This document shows positions 44,102 through 52,983 of a DNA stretch of 64,000 nt, in pieces (within the stretch, counting starts at the first letter, position 1; each line of letters opens with the position of its first letter). Position numbers and translations under genes: made by a program. The notes below the pieces were generated by a model that was not told where the DNA came from, did not search any database, and worked only from the letters and a program-made list of their open reading frames with translations. Source of the stretch: Bacillota bacterium (GTDB lineage Bacteria > Bacillota > Clostridia > Lachnospirales > Bianqueaceae). The stretch covers positions 186,001 through 250,000 of the forward strand of contig JAFRUE010000002.1 in assembly GCA_017441925.1 (NCBI GenBank), written 5' to 3'.

Positions 44102-44752
44102 TTACAGTCCGCCGGCGGTCCAGAGCGCCGCGTTCCGCAGGAATCTGCGGTACGAAGGATCTCTGAACGCGCTGACATCGTGTCCCGGAGCAGTGTAGAT
44201 GACTCTGCCGAGACCGAATTCGACCGCCCAGGCCATCGGCACCTCGATGCCGTCCTCGATCACCGCGTTCAGCAGTACGGTCTTATCGGTCAGGCGGTCA
44301 TGATGGATGTCAAAAAGGTCGTCCTCCAGAGAAAACGGCTCTACGCCCTCCAGGACCGGATGCTCTGCCTTAGCCGGATAATAATCGATATGCCTGTGAT
44401 TCTGCGGGGCAAGCGTCTTTTTCATGGCGCCTCCCAGCATCTGTGCCATCTCGTAATCGACTCCGGCATCCAGATTGTGAACGACAAGCAGTCCCCCGCC
44501 GCACGCGACATAGTGGATCAGCGCCTGGACCTGCTGATGCACGGTCGGCGACTTATCGATCCAGTGATCGTTGTACAGCAGCACCGTATCGAACCGCCCG
44601 TACTCATAATCCTCCAGCGATTCAAAATGCTCGGTATTCAGCGCAAATTCAAAATCATCCCCAAGTATGGCAAAGATCTCCTCGTCAACGTTCTTTAGCG
44701 GATGATACAGCGGATACGTATAATCGCCTGAAAGGAACAGTTTCTTTTTCAT
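44102..44752 (-). CDS. ThuA-like protein 3
   Basis: 216 residues from the ATG at 44752, chosen for its AGGAGG site; a longer frame upstream only reads the neighbouring gene out of frame. Markers: GGGLLVVHNLDAG, AEHPVLEGVEPFSLEDDLFDIHH and the VIYTAPGHDVSAFRDPSYRRFL block. It is a regular ThuA family member, very similar in layout to copy 1. Confidence 0.85.
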   Translation of the reverse strand: MKKKLFLSGDYTYPLYHPLKNVDEEIFAILGDDFEFALNTEHFESLEDYEYGRFDTVLLYNDHWIDKSPTVHQQVQALIHYVACGGGLLVVHNLDAGVDYEMAQMLGGAMKKTLAPQNHRHIDYYPAKAEHPVLEGVEPFSLEDDLFDIHHDRLTDKTVLLNAVIEDGIEVPMAWAVEFGLGRVIYTAPGHDVSAFRDPSYRRFLRNAALWTAGGL

Positions 44753-44762
44753 CTGTCTCCTC

Positions 44763-45389
44763 CTATATCCTGTCCAGGAACCACAGCCCGGCTCTGTAGA
44801 GGATCTTCCTGACCGGCGCGTGAAGTGATTCCGTCTGGTGTCCAGGGACGACGCAGACGACTTTGCCCCAGCCGTACCGGTGGCACCACACGGCCGGGAT
44901 CCGACTGTTCGCGTACCTGTATTCGACCAGGACCTGTTTCCTGGTAAAGTCGTCAAAATCGAACATATACGCCTCTTCCGTCGTCCTGAATTCTTCAAAC
45001 CGTTCCGAGATCTGGTGATCTACGTCCGTCTTATAGTAATCGATCAGGACCTGCGACGGGTGCCACAGGAAGCGGGCTCCGTACAGAAGCGCCAGTTCGT
45101 GGGAAGAGCCGGCTGCGACCAGCCCGTTATGCAGCACAAGAAGGCTGCCCCCGTCCGCGACATAGGTCACAAGCGCGGCCGCAGCCTGTTTTGTCCCTTT
45201 TTCTCCCCACCGGTCCGTATAGGAGATCACCATATCGTACTCTTCGAGACCGTCCAGTGTCAGTTCTCCGTAATTCTCCTCCAGCGTGATATCAAAAACA
45301 CCGTCATAGATACGTTTGAGCACTTCATAGATCCCGCCGACAGGATGGTACGGAGCAACTCTGTCGCCCAGCAGCAATGCTTTTCTCAT
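44763..45389 (-). CDS. ThuA-like protein 4 (first ThuA gene after the SDR)
   Basis: 208 residues: KALLLGDRVAPYHPVGG start, GGSLLVLHNGLVAAG, ISERFEEFRTTEEAYMFDFD in place of the ILEG segment, and VCVVPGHQTESLHAPV at the C-terminus. It begins 6 nt after the SDR stop and is followed 10 nt later by copy 3. Same fold as its neighbours but clearly diverged, so the array is not a recent duplication. Confidence 0.82.
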   Translation of the reverse strand: MRKALLLGDRVAPYHPVGGIYEVLKRIYDGVFDITLEENYGELTLDGLEEYDMVISYTDRWGEKGTKQAAAALVTYVADGGSLLVLHNGLVAAGSSHELALLYGARFLWHPSQVLIDYYKTDVDHQISERFEEFRTTEEAYMFDFDDFTRKQVLVEYRYANSRIPAVWCHRYGWGKVVCVVPGHQTESLHAPVRKILYRAGLWFLDRI

Positions 45390-45395
45390 GCCGGT

Positions 45396-46163
45396 TTACC
45401 ACGGGATCGAATTGCCGCCGTACTGCAGATAAGCCGGATGGTCGGATTTGAAATGCTCCTGCTCCAGAAGCAGCCGGACAATCCCTTCCGCAGAGGTCTT
45501 GGCGTTTGTGAAGCCTTCCCGCAAGGGCTTCGTGATCATCTCGTCGTCAGGTCCCTGTGTCGTGCCGAGATACGACGGCATCCCGCCCGGATTGAAGAGC
45601 ATGACCTGTCCGTTGAATTCCCTGTGGAGCCTGTTGTGGACGATCGAGCCCGCCATATTGAGGGCGGCCTTGCTCATGCAATAACCGAATCCGCTGTATC
45701 TCCAGCAGGTCCCGATCGATCCCGCTTCAGAAGAAATGATACCGATCAGCTTGTGGAAACTCGGGATGATCATATCGATAAATGCATTCATGACGCGGAG
45801 CGTTCCGATGGCATTGACGTTGATGACCCGGAGCATTTCTTCAAAATCAAGCTCGTGGTCAAAGATATCGCCGGTGCCGGTGCCGTGTTTCCCGCTGATG
45901 CCCGCGTTGTTTACGAGAATATCCAGCGTGTCCGTATATTTCCTGACTTCATCGACCGCCGCGAGTACGCTCTGTTCATCCGTAATATCCAGCGTCACTT
46001 TGACCAGGTCGTCAGGGTATTCTTTTTGCAGGTCGTCAAGGAGTGTCCATTTGCTGAAATACTGTCCCCCGAAGACGAAGAATCCACGCTCCAGGAACTG
46101 TCTGCAGATCTCGAGTCCAAGTCCCCTGTCCGCACCTGTTACAAATACTGTTCTCTTGTCCAT
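45396..46163 (-). CDS. Short-chain dehydrogenase/reductase
   Basis: 255 residues from the ATG at 46163 (AAAGGCGG site); the longer frame upstream contains the promoter. The NAD(P) loop TGADRGLG (9-16), LVNNAGISG and the catalytic YCMSKAAL motif are the classical SDR set. First gene of the SDR plus four-ThuA operon. A sugar or polyol is a likely substrate given the neighbours; this is an inference. Confidence 0.92.
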   Translation of the reverse strand: MDKRTVFVTGADRGLGLEICRQFLERGFFVFGGQYFSKWTLLDDLQKEYPDDLVKVTLDITDEQSVLAAVDEVRKYTDTLDILVNNAGISGKHGTGTGDIFDHELDFEEMLRVINVNAIGTLRVMNAFIDMIIPSFHKLIGIISSEAGSIGTCWRYSGFGYCMSKAALNMAGSIVHNRLHREFNGQVMLFNPGGMPSYLGTTQGPDDEMITKPLREGFTNAKTSAEGIVRLLLEQEHFKSDHPAYLQYGGNSIPW

Positions 46164-46230
46164 GTGTCTGCCGCCTTTCCTTGAATAATTGGCTGATATT
46201 TGCTTTTCATATCCGTTAGCCGTTGCCGTG

Positions 46231-46259
46231 ATTATATCATAACGAATATTCCTTATCAA
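46231..46259 (-). promoter_or_regulatory. Promoter of the SDR-ThuA operon
   Basis: Minus strand: TTGATA (46254-46259), 17 nt, TATAAT (46231-46236) with TGA before it. It fixes the SDR start. Confidence 0.8.
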
Positions 46260-46271
46260 TAAATAAAATAC

Positions 46272-47603
46272 TTATTCACGGTAAATGATGATCTCCCGCA
46301 GTTCGACCGTATCCCGCGCAGAAAGGATCTCGATCGTGATCCGGTCGGTATCCGCCTCCAGGGGACAGATCTTACGGTATCCGATGGTATAGCCCTGATA
46401 GACGCATTTCTCCTCTGCCATGATCCGGAACTGTTCCACTCTCTGTCCCTTTGCGATGTCTTCATCCAGTTCGACATAAGCGATCCGCGTCTTCTCCGGC
46501 AGTGTAAGCGTTATGCGTGCCTGCGTATCGGACAGGACTGTCTTCTCACAGATATACGGGACTTTTTTCTCCTCGCCGAACCGCGACCTAAGCGCCTCTC
46601 CGAGTTCCCCGAGCCGCCGGACGTCCTTCTCATTGAAGCGGCCGTTCGGCATCGGCGGGATATTCAGGTTGAAAGCCGTATTGGAGCCGACGGAATTGAT
46701 ATATGTGCTGACAAGCCGTTCCAACGGGTGCGGCTCTTCGTTCTCGTGGTAGAACCAGCCCGGCCGGATCGACATATCGATCTCCGCCCCGCAGAAGGAC
46801 AGCCCGTGCGCGTACTGAATAACAGAAATGTCCCCGATGCACTCTTCCGTATTGTACAGATAGCCGAGGTCCCCTGCCATCGGTCCGTCCCCGGTCTGCT
46901 TCTCACAGCGGAAACAGAGATCATGCGGAACGACCGCCCACTCGGCACGACGCGCCTTGCCCGCTTCGTTGCCGCACCAGCGCACATCCGGTCCGAAATC
47001 GTTGAAGATCACGGCATTCGGCTGGTACTTGCGGATCAGGGCAATATATCTGTCGAAATCATAGACCTGCCTGCGGCCGTTCGGACCCTCTCCGCACGCG
47101 CCGTCGAACCATACGGCAAAAATCTCCCCGTAGCCTGTCAGGAGTTCTGTCAGCTGATTGCAGTAATAATCATTGTATGCTTCTGTCCCGTAATACGGAG
47201 AATTGCGGTCCCATGGCGACAGATAAACGCCGAATCTGATCCCGCCGCGCCTGCACGCTTGTGCGCATTCCCGCACGACGTCGCCTTTTCCGTCCTTCCA
47301 TGGACTGTTCTTCACACTGTGCTCCGTATAGTCGGAAGGCCACAGGCAGAAACCGTCATGATGCTTTGCTGTCAGGATGATCCCTTTCATCCCCGCGCTC
47401 TTGACGGCCTCGACCCAACTGCCGCAATCAAGTTCCGTCGGGTTGAAGATGGATTCAGGCTCGGTGCCGAGGCCCCATTCCAGGCCGGTATACGTATTGA
47501 CCGTAAAATGCACAAAAGCGTAGAAACCTGTTTCATACCATGCAAGCTGTCTTGCGGACGGCACGACATGCGCCGCGCTCTTCAGGAATTCCCGGTATTC
47601 CAT
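46272..47603 (-). CDS. GH29 alpha-L-fucosidase family protein (cytoplasmic)
   Basis: 443 residues, no signal peptide. GH29 blocks: WYETGFYAFVHFTVNT, LTAKHHDGFCLWPS, KGDVV and the nucleophile motif AVWFDGACGEG with Asp167; a short C-terminal beta domain follows. It should remove alpha-L-fucose from small imported oligosaccharides or glycosides. It has its own promoter, divergent from the GH2 gene, and lies 12 nt ahead of the SDR-operon promoter. Confidence 0.9.
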   Translation of the reverse strand: MEYREFLKSAAHVVPSARQLAWYETGFYAFVHFTVNTYTGLEWGLGTEPESIFNPTELDCGSWVEAVKSAGMKGIILTAKHHDGFCLWPSDYTEHSVKNSPWKDGKGDVVRECAQACRRGGIRFGVYLSPWDRNSPYYGTEAYNDYYCNQLTELLTGYGEIFAVWFDGACGEGPNGRRQVYDFDRYIALIRKYQPNAVIFNDFGPDVRWCGNEAGKARRAEWAVVPHDLCFRCEKQTGDGPMAGDLGYLYNTEECIGDISVIQYAHGLSFCGAEIDMSIRPGWFYHENEEPHPLERLVSTYINSVGSNTAFNLNIPPMPNGRFNEKDVRRLGELGEALRSRFGEEKKVPYICEKTVLSDTQARITLTLPEKTRIAYVELDEDIAKGQRVEQFRIMAEEKCVYQGYTIGYRKICPLEADTDRITIEILSARDTVELREIIIYRE

Positions 47604-47666
47604 TTGTTTTTCCTTTCGATGTCAGAATTGTCTCACTGTCTGAACTGTGTCGGATGATCTGTCCCT

Positions 47667-47695
47667 ATTATAACCGATTCCGTCCGCAAATCCAA
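47667..47695 (-). promoter_or_regulatory. Promoter of the GH29 gene
   Basis: Minus strand: TTGGAT (47690-47695), 17 nt, TATAAT (47667-47672). The GAAAGGAAAAA ribosome site is about 55 nt further on. Confidence 0.7.
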
Positions 47696-47729
47696 CCGGT
47701 CGCGCATCTTTTCCCGCCGGTACGGCCTA

Positions 47730-47759
47730 TTGACAAAAAGCGGACATCACGCATACAAT
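47730..47759 (+). promoter_or_regulatory. Promoter of the GH2 gene
   Basis: TTGACA (47730-47735), 18 nt, TACAAT (47754-47759), then GGGAGGAA before the ATG at 47808. Confidence 0.75.
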
Positions 47760-47807
47760 ACAGATAACACGAACGGCACAGACATTTCATAGATCGGGAG
47801 GAACGCG

Positions 47808-49976
47808 ATGGATACGATTACGATGACGCTGACAGAAGGCTGGCGTTTTCACAAAGGAAACTGTGATGAAGCCTGGTATAAAGGATACGATGACAGTGCA
47901 TGGCGCAAAGTGATGATCCCGCACGATTGGGCTGTGGAGAGTCCATTCTCCAGGGCGAACTCCAGCGGGACCGGTTATCTGGACGGCGGGACCGGCTGGT
48001 ACCGCGCGCATTTCCGTCTGCCGGCAGACTGCGGAGGCCGTCGTGTACGGGTCGTTTTTGACGGCGTGTACAAAAACAGCCAGGTCTGGTGCAACAGTTA
48101 TTATCTCGGCAAACGCCCGTATGGCTACACCGAGTTTTCCTACGATATCACGCACGCGGTGAGGATCGACGGTTCCGAGAACGTGATCAGTGTCAAAGTC
48201 ACGCACGAAGATCTGGCGGATTCCCGCTGGTTTACCGGCTCCGGCATCTACCGCAAGGTCCGGATCCTGATCGAGGATCCCGTGCACCCGGCTCTGCACG
48301 GCATCGCTTTTACCGCGGATTCTGTCAGTGCGGAATCTGCCCTGGTCACCATCCGGCAGGAGATCGTAAATGACGGCACGGCGGATACAGCCGTCCGGAT
48401 CGTTTCCGAGCTGACTGATCCGTATACCGGTGAAGCCGTTCTCACGTTGAGCGGAGAAAGTACTGTCCCTGCCGGCGGAACGGCGGAAGCCGCGCTCTGC
48501 GGAACTCTGCGGCATCCGCGCCTGTGGTCTGTCGACGCGCCTGTCCTCTACGATCTGAAGACCTGGTATGAAACGGATGGTACGCGTTCATTGGTCGGCT
48601 GTGAGCGCGTCGGGATCCGCAAAGCCGTATTTGATCCGGATAAAGGATTCTTCCTGAACGGTGTGCCGATGAAACTTAAGGGCGTCTGTGTACATCATGA
48701 CGCAGGCCCTCTTGGAGCCGCCGTCACGCGCGAGGTCTGGCAGCGTCGTCTGGAGATCCTTAAAGCAACAGGCTGCAACGCGATCCGCTGCAGTCATAAT
48801 CCGCACATGCCCGAGCTCTACGATCTGTGCGACACGATGGGCTTCCTGATGATCGATGAAGCTTTTGACGAGTGGGAAGCGCCTAAGAATAAATGGTGGC
48901 AGGGACACAACGTCTACCCGCCGAAACACCAGGGATATTATGAAGATTTCCCCGAGTGGCACGACGCTGATCTGCGCGCAATGGTCCGCCGCGACCGCAA
49001 CCATCCGTCAGTGATCCTCTGGTCGATCGGTAATGAGATCGATTACCCCAATGACATGTACTGTCATCCGATGTTTGAGGAGATGACCGGCAATAATGAC
49101 GCGAATAAGCCCGCCGCGGAGCGGATCTACAATCCGGATAAGCCCAATATGGAGCGGATCGTCACGATCGCTAAAGAGCTTGCGGCAACAGTCCGCGAAG
49201 AAGATCCGTCCCGTCCTGTCACATTGGCCGCGGCTTTCCCTGAGCTGTCCTCCCATATCGGTTTTCTCGACGCGGTCGATGTGATCGGCTACAATTACAA
49301 AGAACAGTTCTATGCGCAGGACCATCTACGCTTCCCGGCTAAGGCCCTGCTCGGGACGGAGAACGGCAAGCATGCGGAAGCCTGGGCGGCCGTGCGCGAC
49401 AATGATTACGTCTGCGGACAGTTCCTGTGGACGGGGATCGATTTTCTCGGGGAAGCGCGTGGCTGGCCGGTTTACGGTTCAAAGGCCGGACTGATGAAGA
49501 CTAACGGTTTCCCGAAGGACAGTTTCTACGAACGGTCCGTCATGTGGGATGGGCCCGCCGTAAAGCCGGAATTCTCCGATGCCGCGGCCGCCGACATTTC
49601 CGTCACACTCTGGCAGCAGCCGGATCGTATCTCGGGCCGCAGCTTTGAGAAAGCTTCTTCTAAAACCGGATATATCTATCAGCTGATCGTTGAACTGAAG
49701 GATGCCGCAGATATCCGGACGGCTGACGACCACGTTCTCCGTGTACAGGCTGAAGGTTCCGGCGAACTGCTCGCGATCGATTCCGGCGACCTCTCGGATC
49801 TCACGCCTTATACGGAGAACCGGCGCCGGACCCAGGACGGCAGTCTGGTCGTCTATGTCCGCAGAACTGCACCCGGCCCGGTCCGTGTACATATTACCTG
49901 TACCGATGACACAACCGGTGCAGCAGGAAACAAAAACACGCTGCAGGGCTTGACCCGCAGCGTGACGATCAGCTGA
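47808..49976 (+). CDS. GH2-family glycosidase (beta-galactosidase/beta-glucuronidase type)
   Basis: 722 residues, no signal peptide. The sugar-binding domain (1-150) with IPHDWAVE and GWYRAHF, an Ig-like domain (160-260) and a TIM barrel follow in order. The barrel has RCSHNPHMPELYDLCD, the acid/base SIGNEID (Glu410) and the nucleophile GTENGKHAEAW (Glu518). It is a retaining exo-beta-glycosidase acting inside the cell; galactosidase versus glucuronidase cannot be decided. Monocistronic, with its own promoter and a perfect terminator that lies inside the opposite-strand PAP2 gene. Confidence 0.9.
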   Translation: MDTITMTLTEGWRFHKGNCDEAWYKGYDDSAWRKVMIPHDWAVESPFSRANSSGTGYLDGGTGWYRAHFRLPADCGGRRVRVVFDGVYKNSQVWCNSYYLGKRPYGYTEFSYDITHAVRIDGSENVISVKVTHEDLADSRWFTGSGIYRKVRILIEDPVHPALHGIAFTADSVSAESALVTIRQEIVNDGTADTAVRIVSELTDPYTGEAVLTLSGESTVPAGGTAEAALCGTLRHPRLWSVDAPVLYDLKTWYETDGTRSLVGCERVGIRKAVFDPDKGFFLNGVPMKLKGVCVHHDAGPLGAAVTREVWQRRLEILKATGCNAIRCSHNPHMPELYDLCDTMGFLMIDEAFDEWEAPKNKWWQGHNVYPPKHQGYYEDFPEWHDADLRAMVRRDRNHPSVILWSIGNEIDYPNDMYCHPMFEEMTGNNDANKPAAERIYNPDKPNMERIVTIAKELAATVREEDPSRPVTLAAAFPELSSHIGFLDAVDVIGYNYKEQFYAQDHLRFPAKALLGTENGKHAEAWAAVRDNDYVCGQFLWTGIDFLGEARGWPVYGSKAGLMKTNGFPKDSFYERSVMWDGPAVKPEFSDAAAADISVTLWQQPDRISGRSFEKASSKTGYIYQLIVELKDAADIRTADDHVLRVQAEGSGELLAIDSGDLSDLTPYTENRRRTQDGSLVVYVRRTAPGPVRVHITCTDDTTGAAGNKNTLQGLTRSVTIS

Positions 49977-50018
49977 CGACAATTCTTGATTACGCAGGAA
50001 CCTTGCGCTTTCTGACAA

Positions 50019-50744
50019 TTACGGTTCACCGGCCGGTCCTTCGGGACCGGCTTTTTTCTTTTCCATAAGCCGGCTGCCCGGATCGATCTTCCAAACGATA
50101 ATATAGCACAGGACCGGGATCACGAGACCCGACACGACGTCCATGAAATAATGCTGTTTTGTAAAGACTGTGGACAAGGCGATCAGGACCACCATGACCG
50201 CGGAATAGACCCGGATGTCGCGTGAGATCTCCGGCCGTCTGCGGATCGCAAGATAACAGTTCATGCTGCTGATACAGTGCAGCGACGGGAACAGATTATA
50301 ACCGTATCTCCCGCCATCCGCGGTATAGATCACCCGGGACATCCAGTTCAGGATTCCCGGCCGCGCCGCGTATTCCAGCACACCTTCAGCCTCACGGTCA
50401 ATATAAGTCGGCAGGAAGAGCAGCAGTAGGAAGCAGATCACCCACGTCGCCAGAAGCATGTACAGATAATTAATGAAATTCCGTTTCTCCGTTAACGACG
50501 CGATGATCGGTCCCGTGACCCAGAAAACGTAAGAATAAATATAGATCAGCATAAACACCGGAACAAAGGGGATCCTGTCGTCGATCACAGGGATCTTGGG
50601 ACAGAAAGCCCATGCCGACGTCCCGATTATGGGACTGAGCCAGTTCGCGAACAGGTAAAAAATGTACTGTATAGTGATCACACCGGCCCCGAGGATCCAC
50701 CCGTAAACAGGGACCGATTTAAAGAACTGCCGGATTTTATTCAT
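50019..50744 (-). CDS. PAP2-family membrane phosphatase
   Basis: 241 residues from the ATG at 50744, which has GGAGG 8 nt upstream. Several membrane helices; the PAP2 motifs appear late as LFPSLHC and TKQHYFMDVVSG, whose histidines form the phosphatase site. The class hydrolyses undecaprenyl pyrophosphate, phosphatidic acid or similar lipids at the membrane. The final residues (KKKAGPEGPAGEP) are encoded by the antisense of the GH2 terminator hairpin. Confidence 0.88.
   Translation of the reverse strand: MNKIRQFFKSVPVYGWILGAGVITIQYIFYLFANWLSPIIGTSAWAFCPKIPVIDDRIPFVPVFMLIYIYSYVFWVTGPIIASLTEKRNFINYLYMLLATWVICFLLLLFLPTYIDREAEGVLEYAARPGILNWMSRVIYTADGGRYGYNLFPSLHCISSMNCYLAIRRRPEISRDIRVYSAVMVVLIALSTVFTKQHYFMDVVSGLVIPVLCYIIVWKIDPGSRLMEKKKAGPEGPAGEP
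50032..50057 (+). terminator. UUCG-loop intrinsic terminator of the GH2 gene
   Basis: Perfect stem GCCGGTCC/GGACCGGC (50032-50039, 50044-50051) with a TTCG tetraloop and six T residues. It is embedded in the coding sequence of the opposite-strand PAP2 gene. Confidence 0.93.
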
Positions 50745-50812
50745 GAAAAGACCTCCGAAATACAAATGTTTCCGATCTCGGACTTATAAATGTACTGAAC
50801 TCCCTGGCACAC

Positions 50813-51676
50813 TCAGATCCCGCAGTAATCCGTCCCTGCGCCGGCCGCCTCGACCTTGCAGGTGAAAAGGCAGCCGTCATACTGTCCCTGCAGGTTTTCT
50901 GCGGAACTCGTGATGAACAGTGTATCTTCATTCATAAAACAGCAGGAGGAAACATGCTCTGCCGGTACATCGATCACCGCGAACAGCTTGCCGGTCCCGG
51001 GATCCCTCTCTTCGATCCTGCTCCCGCCCCAGACAGCGACCCACAAATGATCGTCCGCGTCAATGCACATTCCGTCCGGAACACCGCCCGACACGTCAAA
51101 AAGCTTTTTCCTGCCGGAGATCTGTCCCGTCACCGCATCATAGTCATACGCGAAAACCGCGTATTCCAGCGAATCCGAGAAGAAAAACCTCTTGCGCGCC
51201 TTATCCCATGCCAGACCGTTGGAAATCTTTGTGTCCGCCTGAGCTACCCGGATCAGCCCGGTCTCTGGGTCAAGGCAGAACAGGTTGCCGTTATTGCCGT
51301 AAGTCTTATCCTCAGCCATCGACCCGAAATAAAGCCGGCCGGTCGGATCAGCTTTCGCGTCATTAGACCTCTGCCAAGGCTTATAGTAACCGTCCAGATC
51401 CACGATCTTCGTCATCGTCCCGTCTTTGAAACGGTACAGTCCGTCTACGCCGCAGAAAATATACGTCCCCGGCTCCGCGCCAGGTACCGCTGCTCCGATC
51501 ATCTGCCCTGCCTCAAAACAGAGCTGCCCGCCGTCCGGCATAATGCGATAGAACCGTCCCTTCTTGATATCCACATATGACAGGATCCCGGTCCTCCGGT
51601 CCATGGCCGGTCCCTCTCCGAGCATATATTTCTCCTCTGCGAAGGGAACTGCCTGATAATGCTTTACTTCCGTCAT
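50813..51676 (-). CDS. SMP-30/gluconolactonase-family protein
   Basis: 287 residues from the ATG at 51676 (GGAGG site). A six-bladed beta-propeller with the metal motifs LGEGPAMD, ISNGLAWDKARK (substrate Asn) and GVPDGMCIDADDHLWVAVWGG is typical of SMP-30 lactonases. They hydrolyse sugar lactones made by sugar dehydrogenases. The start lies inside the Pr6Pr stop region, so the two genes are joined in one transcript. Confidence 0.9.
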   Translation of the reverse strand: MTEVKHYQAVPFAEEKYMLGEGPAMDRRTGILSYVDIKKGRFYRIMPDGGQLCFEAGQMIGAAVPGAEPGTYIFCGVDGLYRFKDGTMTKIVDLDGYYKPWQRSNDAKADPTGRLYFGSMAEDKTYGNNGNLFCLDPETGLIRVAQADTKISNGLAWDKARKRFFFSDSLEYAVFAYDYDAVTGQISGRKKLFDVSGGVPDGMCIDADDHLWVAVWGGSRIEERDPGTGKLFAVIDVPAEHVSSCCFMNEDTLFITSSAENLQGQYDGCLFTCKVEAAGAGTDYCGI

Positions 51677-51695
51677 AATCCGCCTCCAAAAGCCT

Positions 51696-52262
51696 TTACA
51701 CAAGCCACAGGATCAGGCCGATCAGGAAACCGCCTGCAAGCATGCAGGCAATACTGACCCGCCACTTCCCGTTTCTGTTGAAACCGTAGAAATCTTCCCA
51801 GCCTTTATCCTCCGGCAGAACAACAACCTTGTACAGATACAAAGCTCCGTACAGAAGGACCGGCATCACGCCGAGCAGCACGATCCAGAAAGGTCCTTCC
51901 GGCTTCTCCCAGATAAAGTGCGTGAGGAGCGCGAGCACCGGATTTACCAGGTGCAGGAATAATGAGCTCCCGCTGAGCAGCATTTTAAGCCCGCCTTCCA
52001 TCGTCGGCGCCAGGAAGAAAAAGACCGTAAGCAGCGTTACCGTGACTGCTGCCGTCCCTACATACTTAAGCAGAATCACGGCCTGCGGGACCTTTCCCGC
52101 AAGCAGCGCAATGATCATGGCAAACGACGCCGCGGCGCACAGCACATTCGACTGCGTCGTAAAATACCTGAAGACACGCTTTACAGGATTCACCCGGCAG
52201 TCCCTGATAAGCGGCACGGCCACTAAGATTACGATCAGAGCATTCAGGATGATTTGTATCAT
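51696..52262 (-). CDS. Pr6Pr-family integral membrane protein
   Basis: 188 residues with about six hydrophobic helices. FTTQSNVLC, LHLVNPVLALLTHF, YGALYLYKV and YGFNRNGKW are blocks shared by the Pr6Pr/AIG1-like (FAR-17a) family of small membrane proteins. The biochemical role is unknown. It lies between the SIMPL and SMP-30 genes in the same direction. Confidence 0.75.
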   Translation of the reverse strand: MIQIILNALIVILVAVPLIRDCRVNPVKRVFRYFTTQSNVLCAAASFAMIIALLAGKVPQAVILLKYVGTAAVTVTLLTVFFFLAPTMEGGLKMLLSGSSLFLHLVNPVLALLTHFIWEKPEGPFWIVLLGVMPVLLYGALYLYKVVVLPEDKGWEDFYGFNRNGKWRVSIACMLAGGFLIGLILWLV

Positions 52263-52290
52263 AATGTGTTTCCTTTCCTGATCTTGGTGT

Positions 52291-52956
52291 TTACAGGATC
52301 TCCCACAGGACCGTGACGGTATCGGAAACTTCGATATCGTCCGGCTCGATATTCATATCATATGCCATAGCTTTTTCCATCCTGGCGCCGAGCATCCCGT
52401 TCGCTCTCACCATGCGGTCCACAGGCCTTACCTCAAAATCGATCCTGCCCCAGGAATAATCGATATTCTGGATCTCACCGAGGGAGAGCCCTGCAGCCTG
52501 CGCCAGCACCCCGGCCTTAATCTTCGCGTCGGCAACGGCCTTCCCAAGCAGCTCGTTCTTCACGGGTTCAGGATCTTTCACCGTATAGCTGATCTGAAAC
52601 TGTGGATCGACCGGACTGTTGGCAAGCGCGTAGAGCACCTTGCCCAGCCGCTCATTGTCCGACGGGAACTCTACTTTCATCATATGCGTGTACTTATAGC
52701 CGATAAAACGCTGCTTATATACGTCGTCTTCCCGATAGCTTTCGTACTCCGTATCCACGTTGAAGCTCAGCGTCTTCAGATCGGTCCGTTCAAAACCGTA
52801 ACCCGCGAGGAGCTCTCCAAGCAGTTCCGTGTCTTTAGCCGAATGCTCCAGTGCCTCTTTGTACTCCTTATACGTCCTTTCCAGAGACAAAGTGATCCTT
52901 GTCGTATCCGGTCTGACGCTGAGATTCCCTTTTCCTGTAACTTTGATCGTTCTCAT
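52291..52956 (-). CDS. SIMPL-domain (DUF541) protein
   Basis: 221 residues from the ATG at 52956 with AGGGAG upstream. The pattern IKVTGKGNLSVRPDTTRITLSLERTYKEY, QISYTVKD and AVADAKIKAGVLAQAAGLSLGEI is typical of SIMPL/YggE proteins, which form ring oligomers and are linked to oxidative stress. No signal peptide is visible, unlike many homologues. It starts 28 nt past the deaminase-like gene. Confidence 0.88.
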   Translation of the reverse strand: MRTIKVTGKGNLSVRPDTTRITLSLERTYKEYKEALEHSAKDTELLGELLAGYGFERTDLKTLSFNVDTEYESYREDDVYKQRFIGYKYTHMMKVEFPSDNERLGKVLYALANSPVDPQFQISYTVKDPEPVKNELLGKAVADAKIKAGVLAQAAGLSLGEIQNIDYSWGRIDFEVRPVDRMVRANGMLGARMEKAMAYDMNIEPDDIEVSDTVTVLWEIL

Positions 52957-52983
52957 CGCTAAACTCCCTTCTGCCATATCGGA

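Noticed and set aside
44753-44998. An 82-residue N-terminal extension of ThuA-like protein 3
   Set aside because: It only reads the preceding ThuA gene out of frame; AGGAGG sits right before the internal ATG at 44752.
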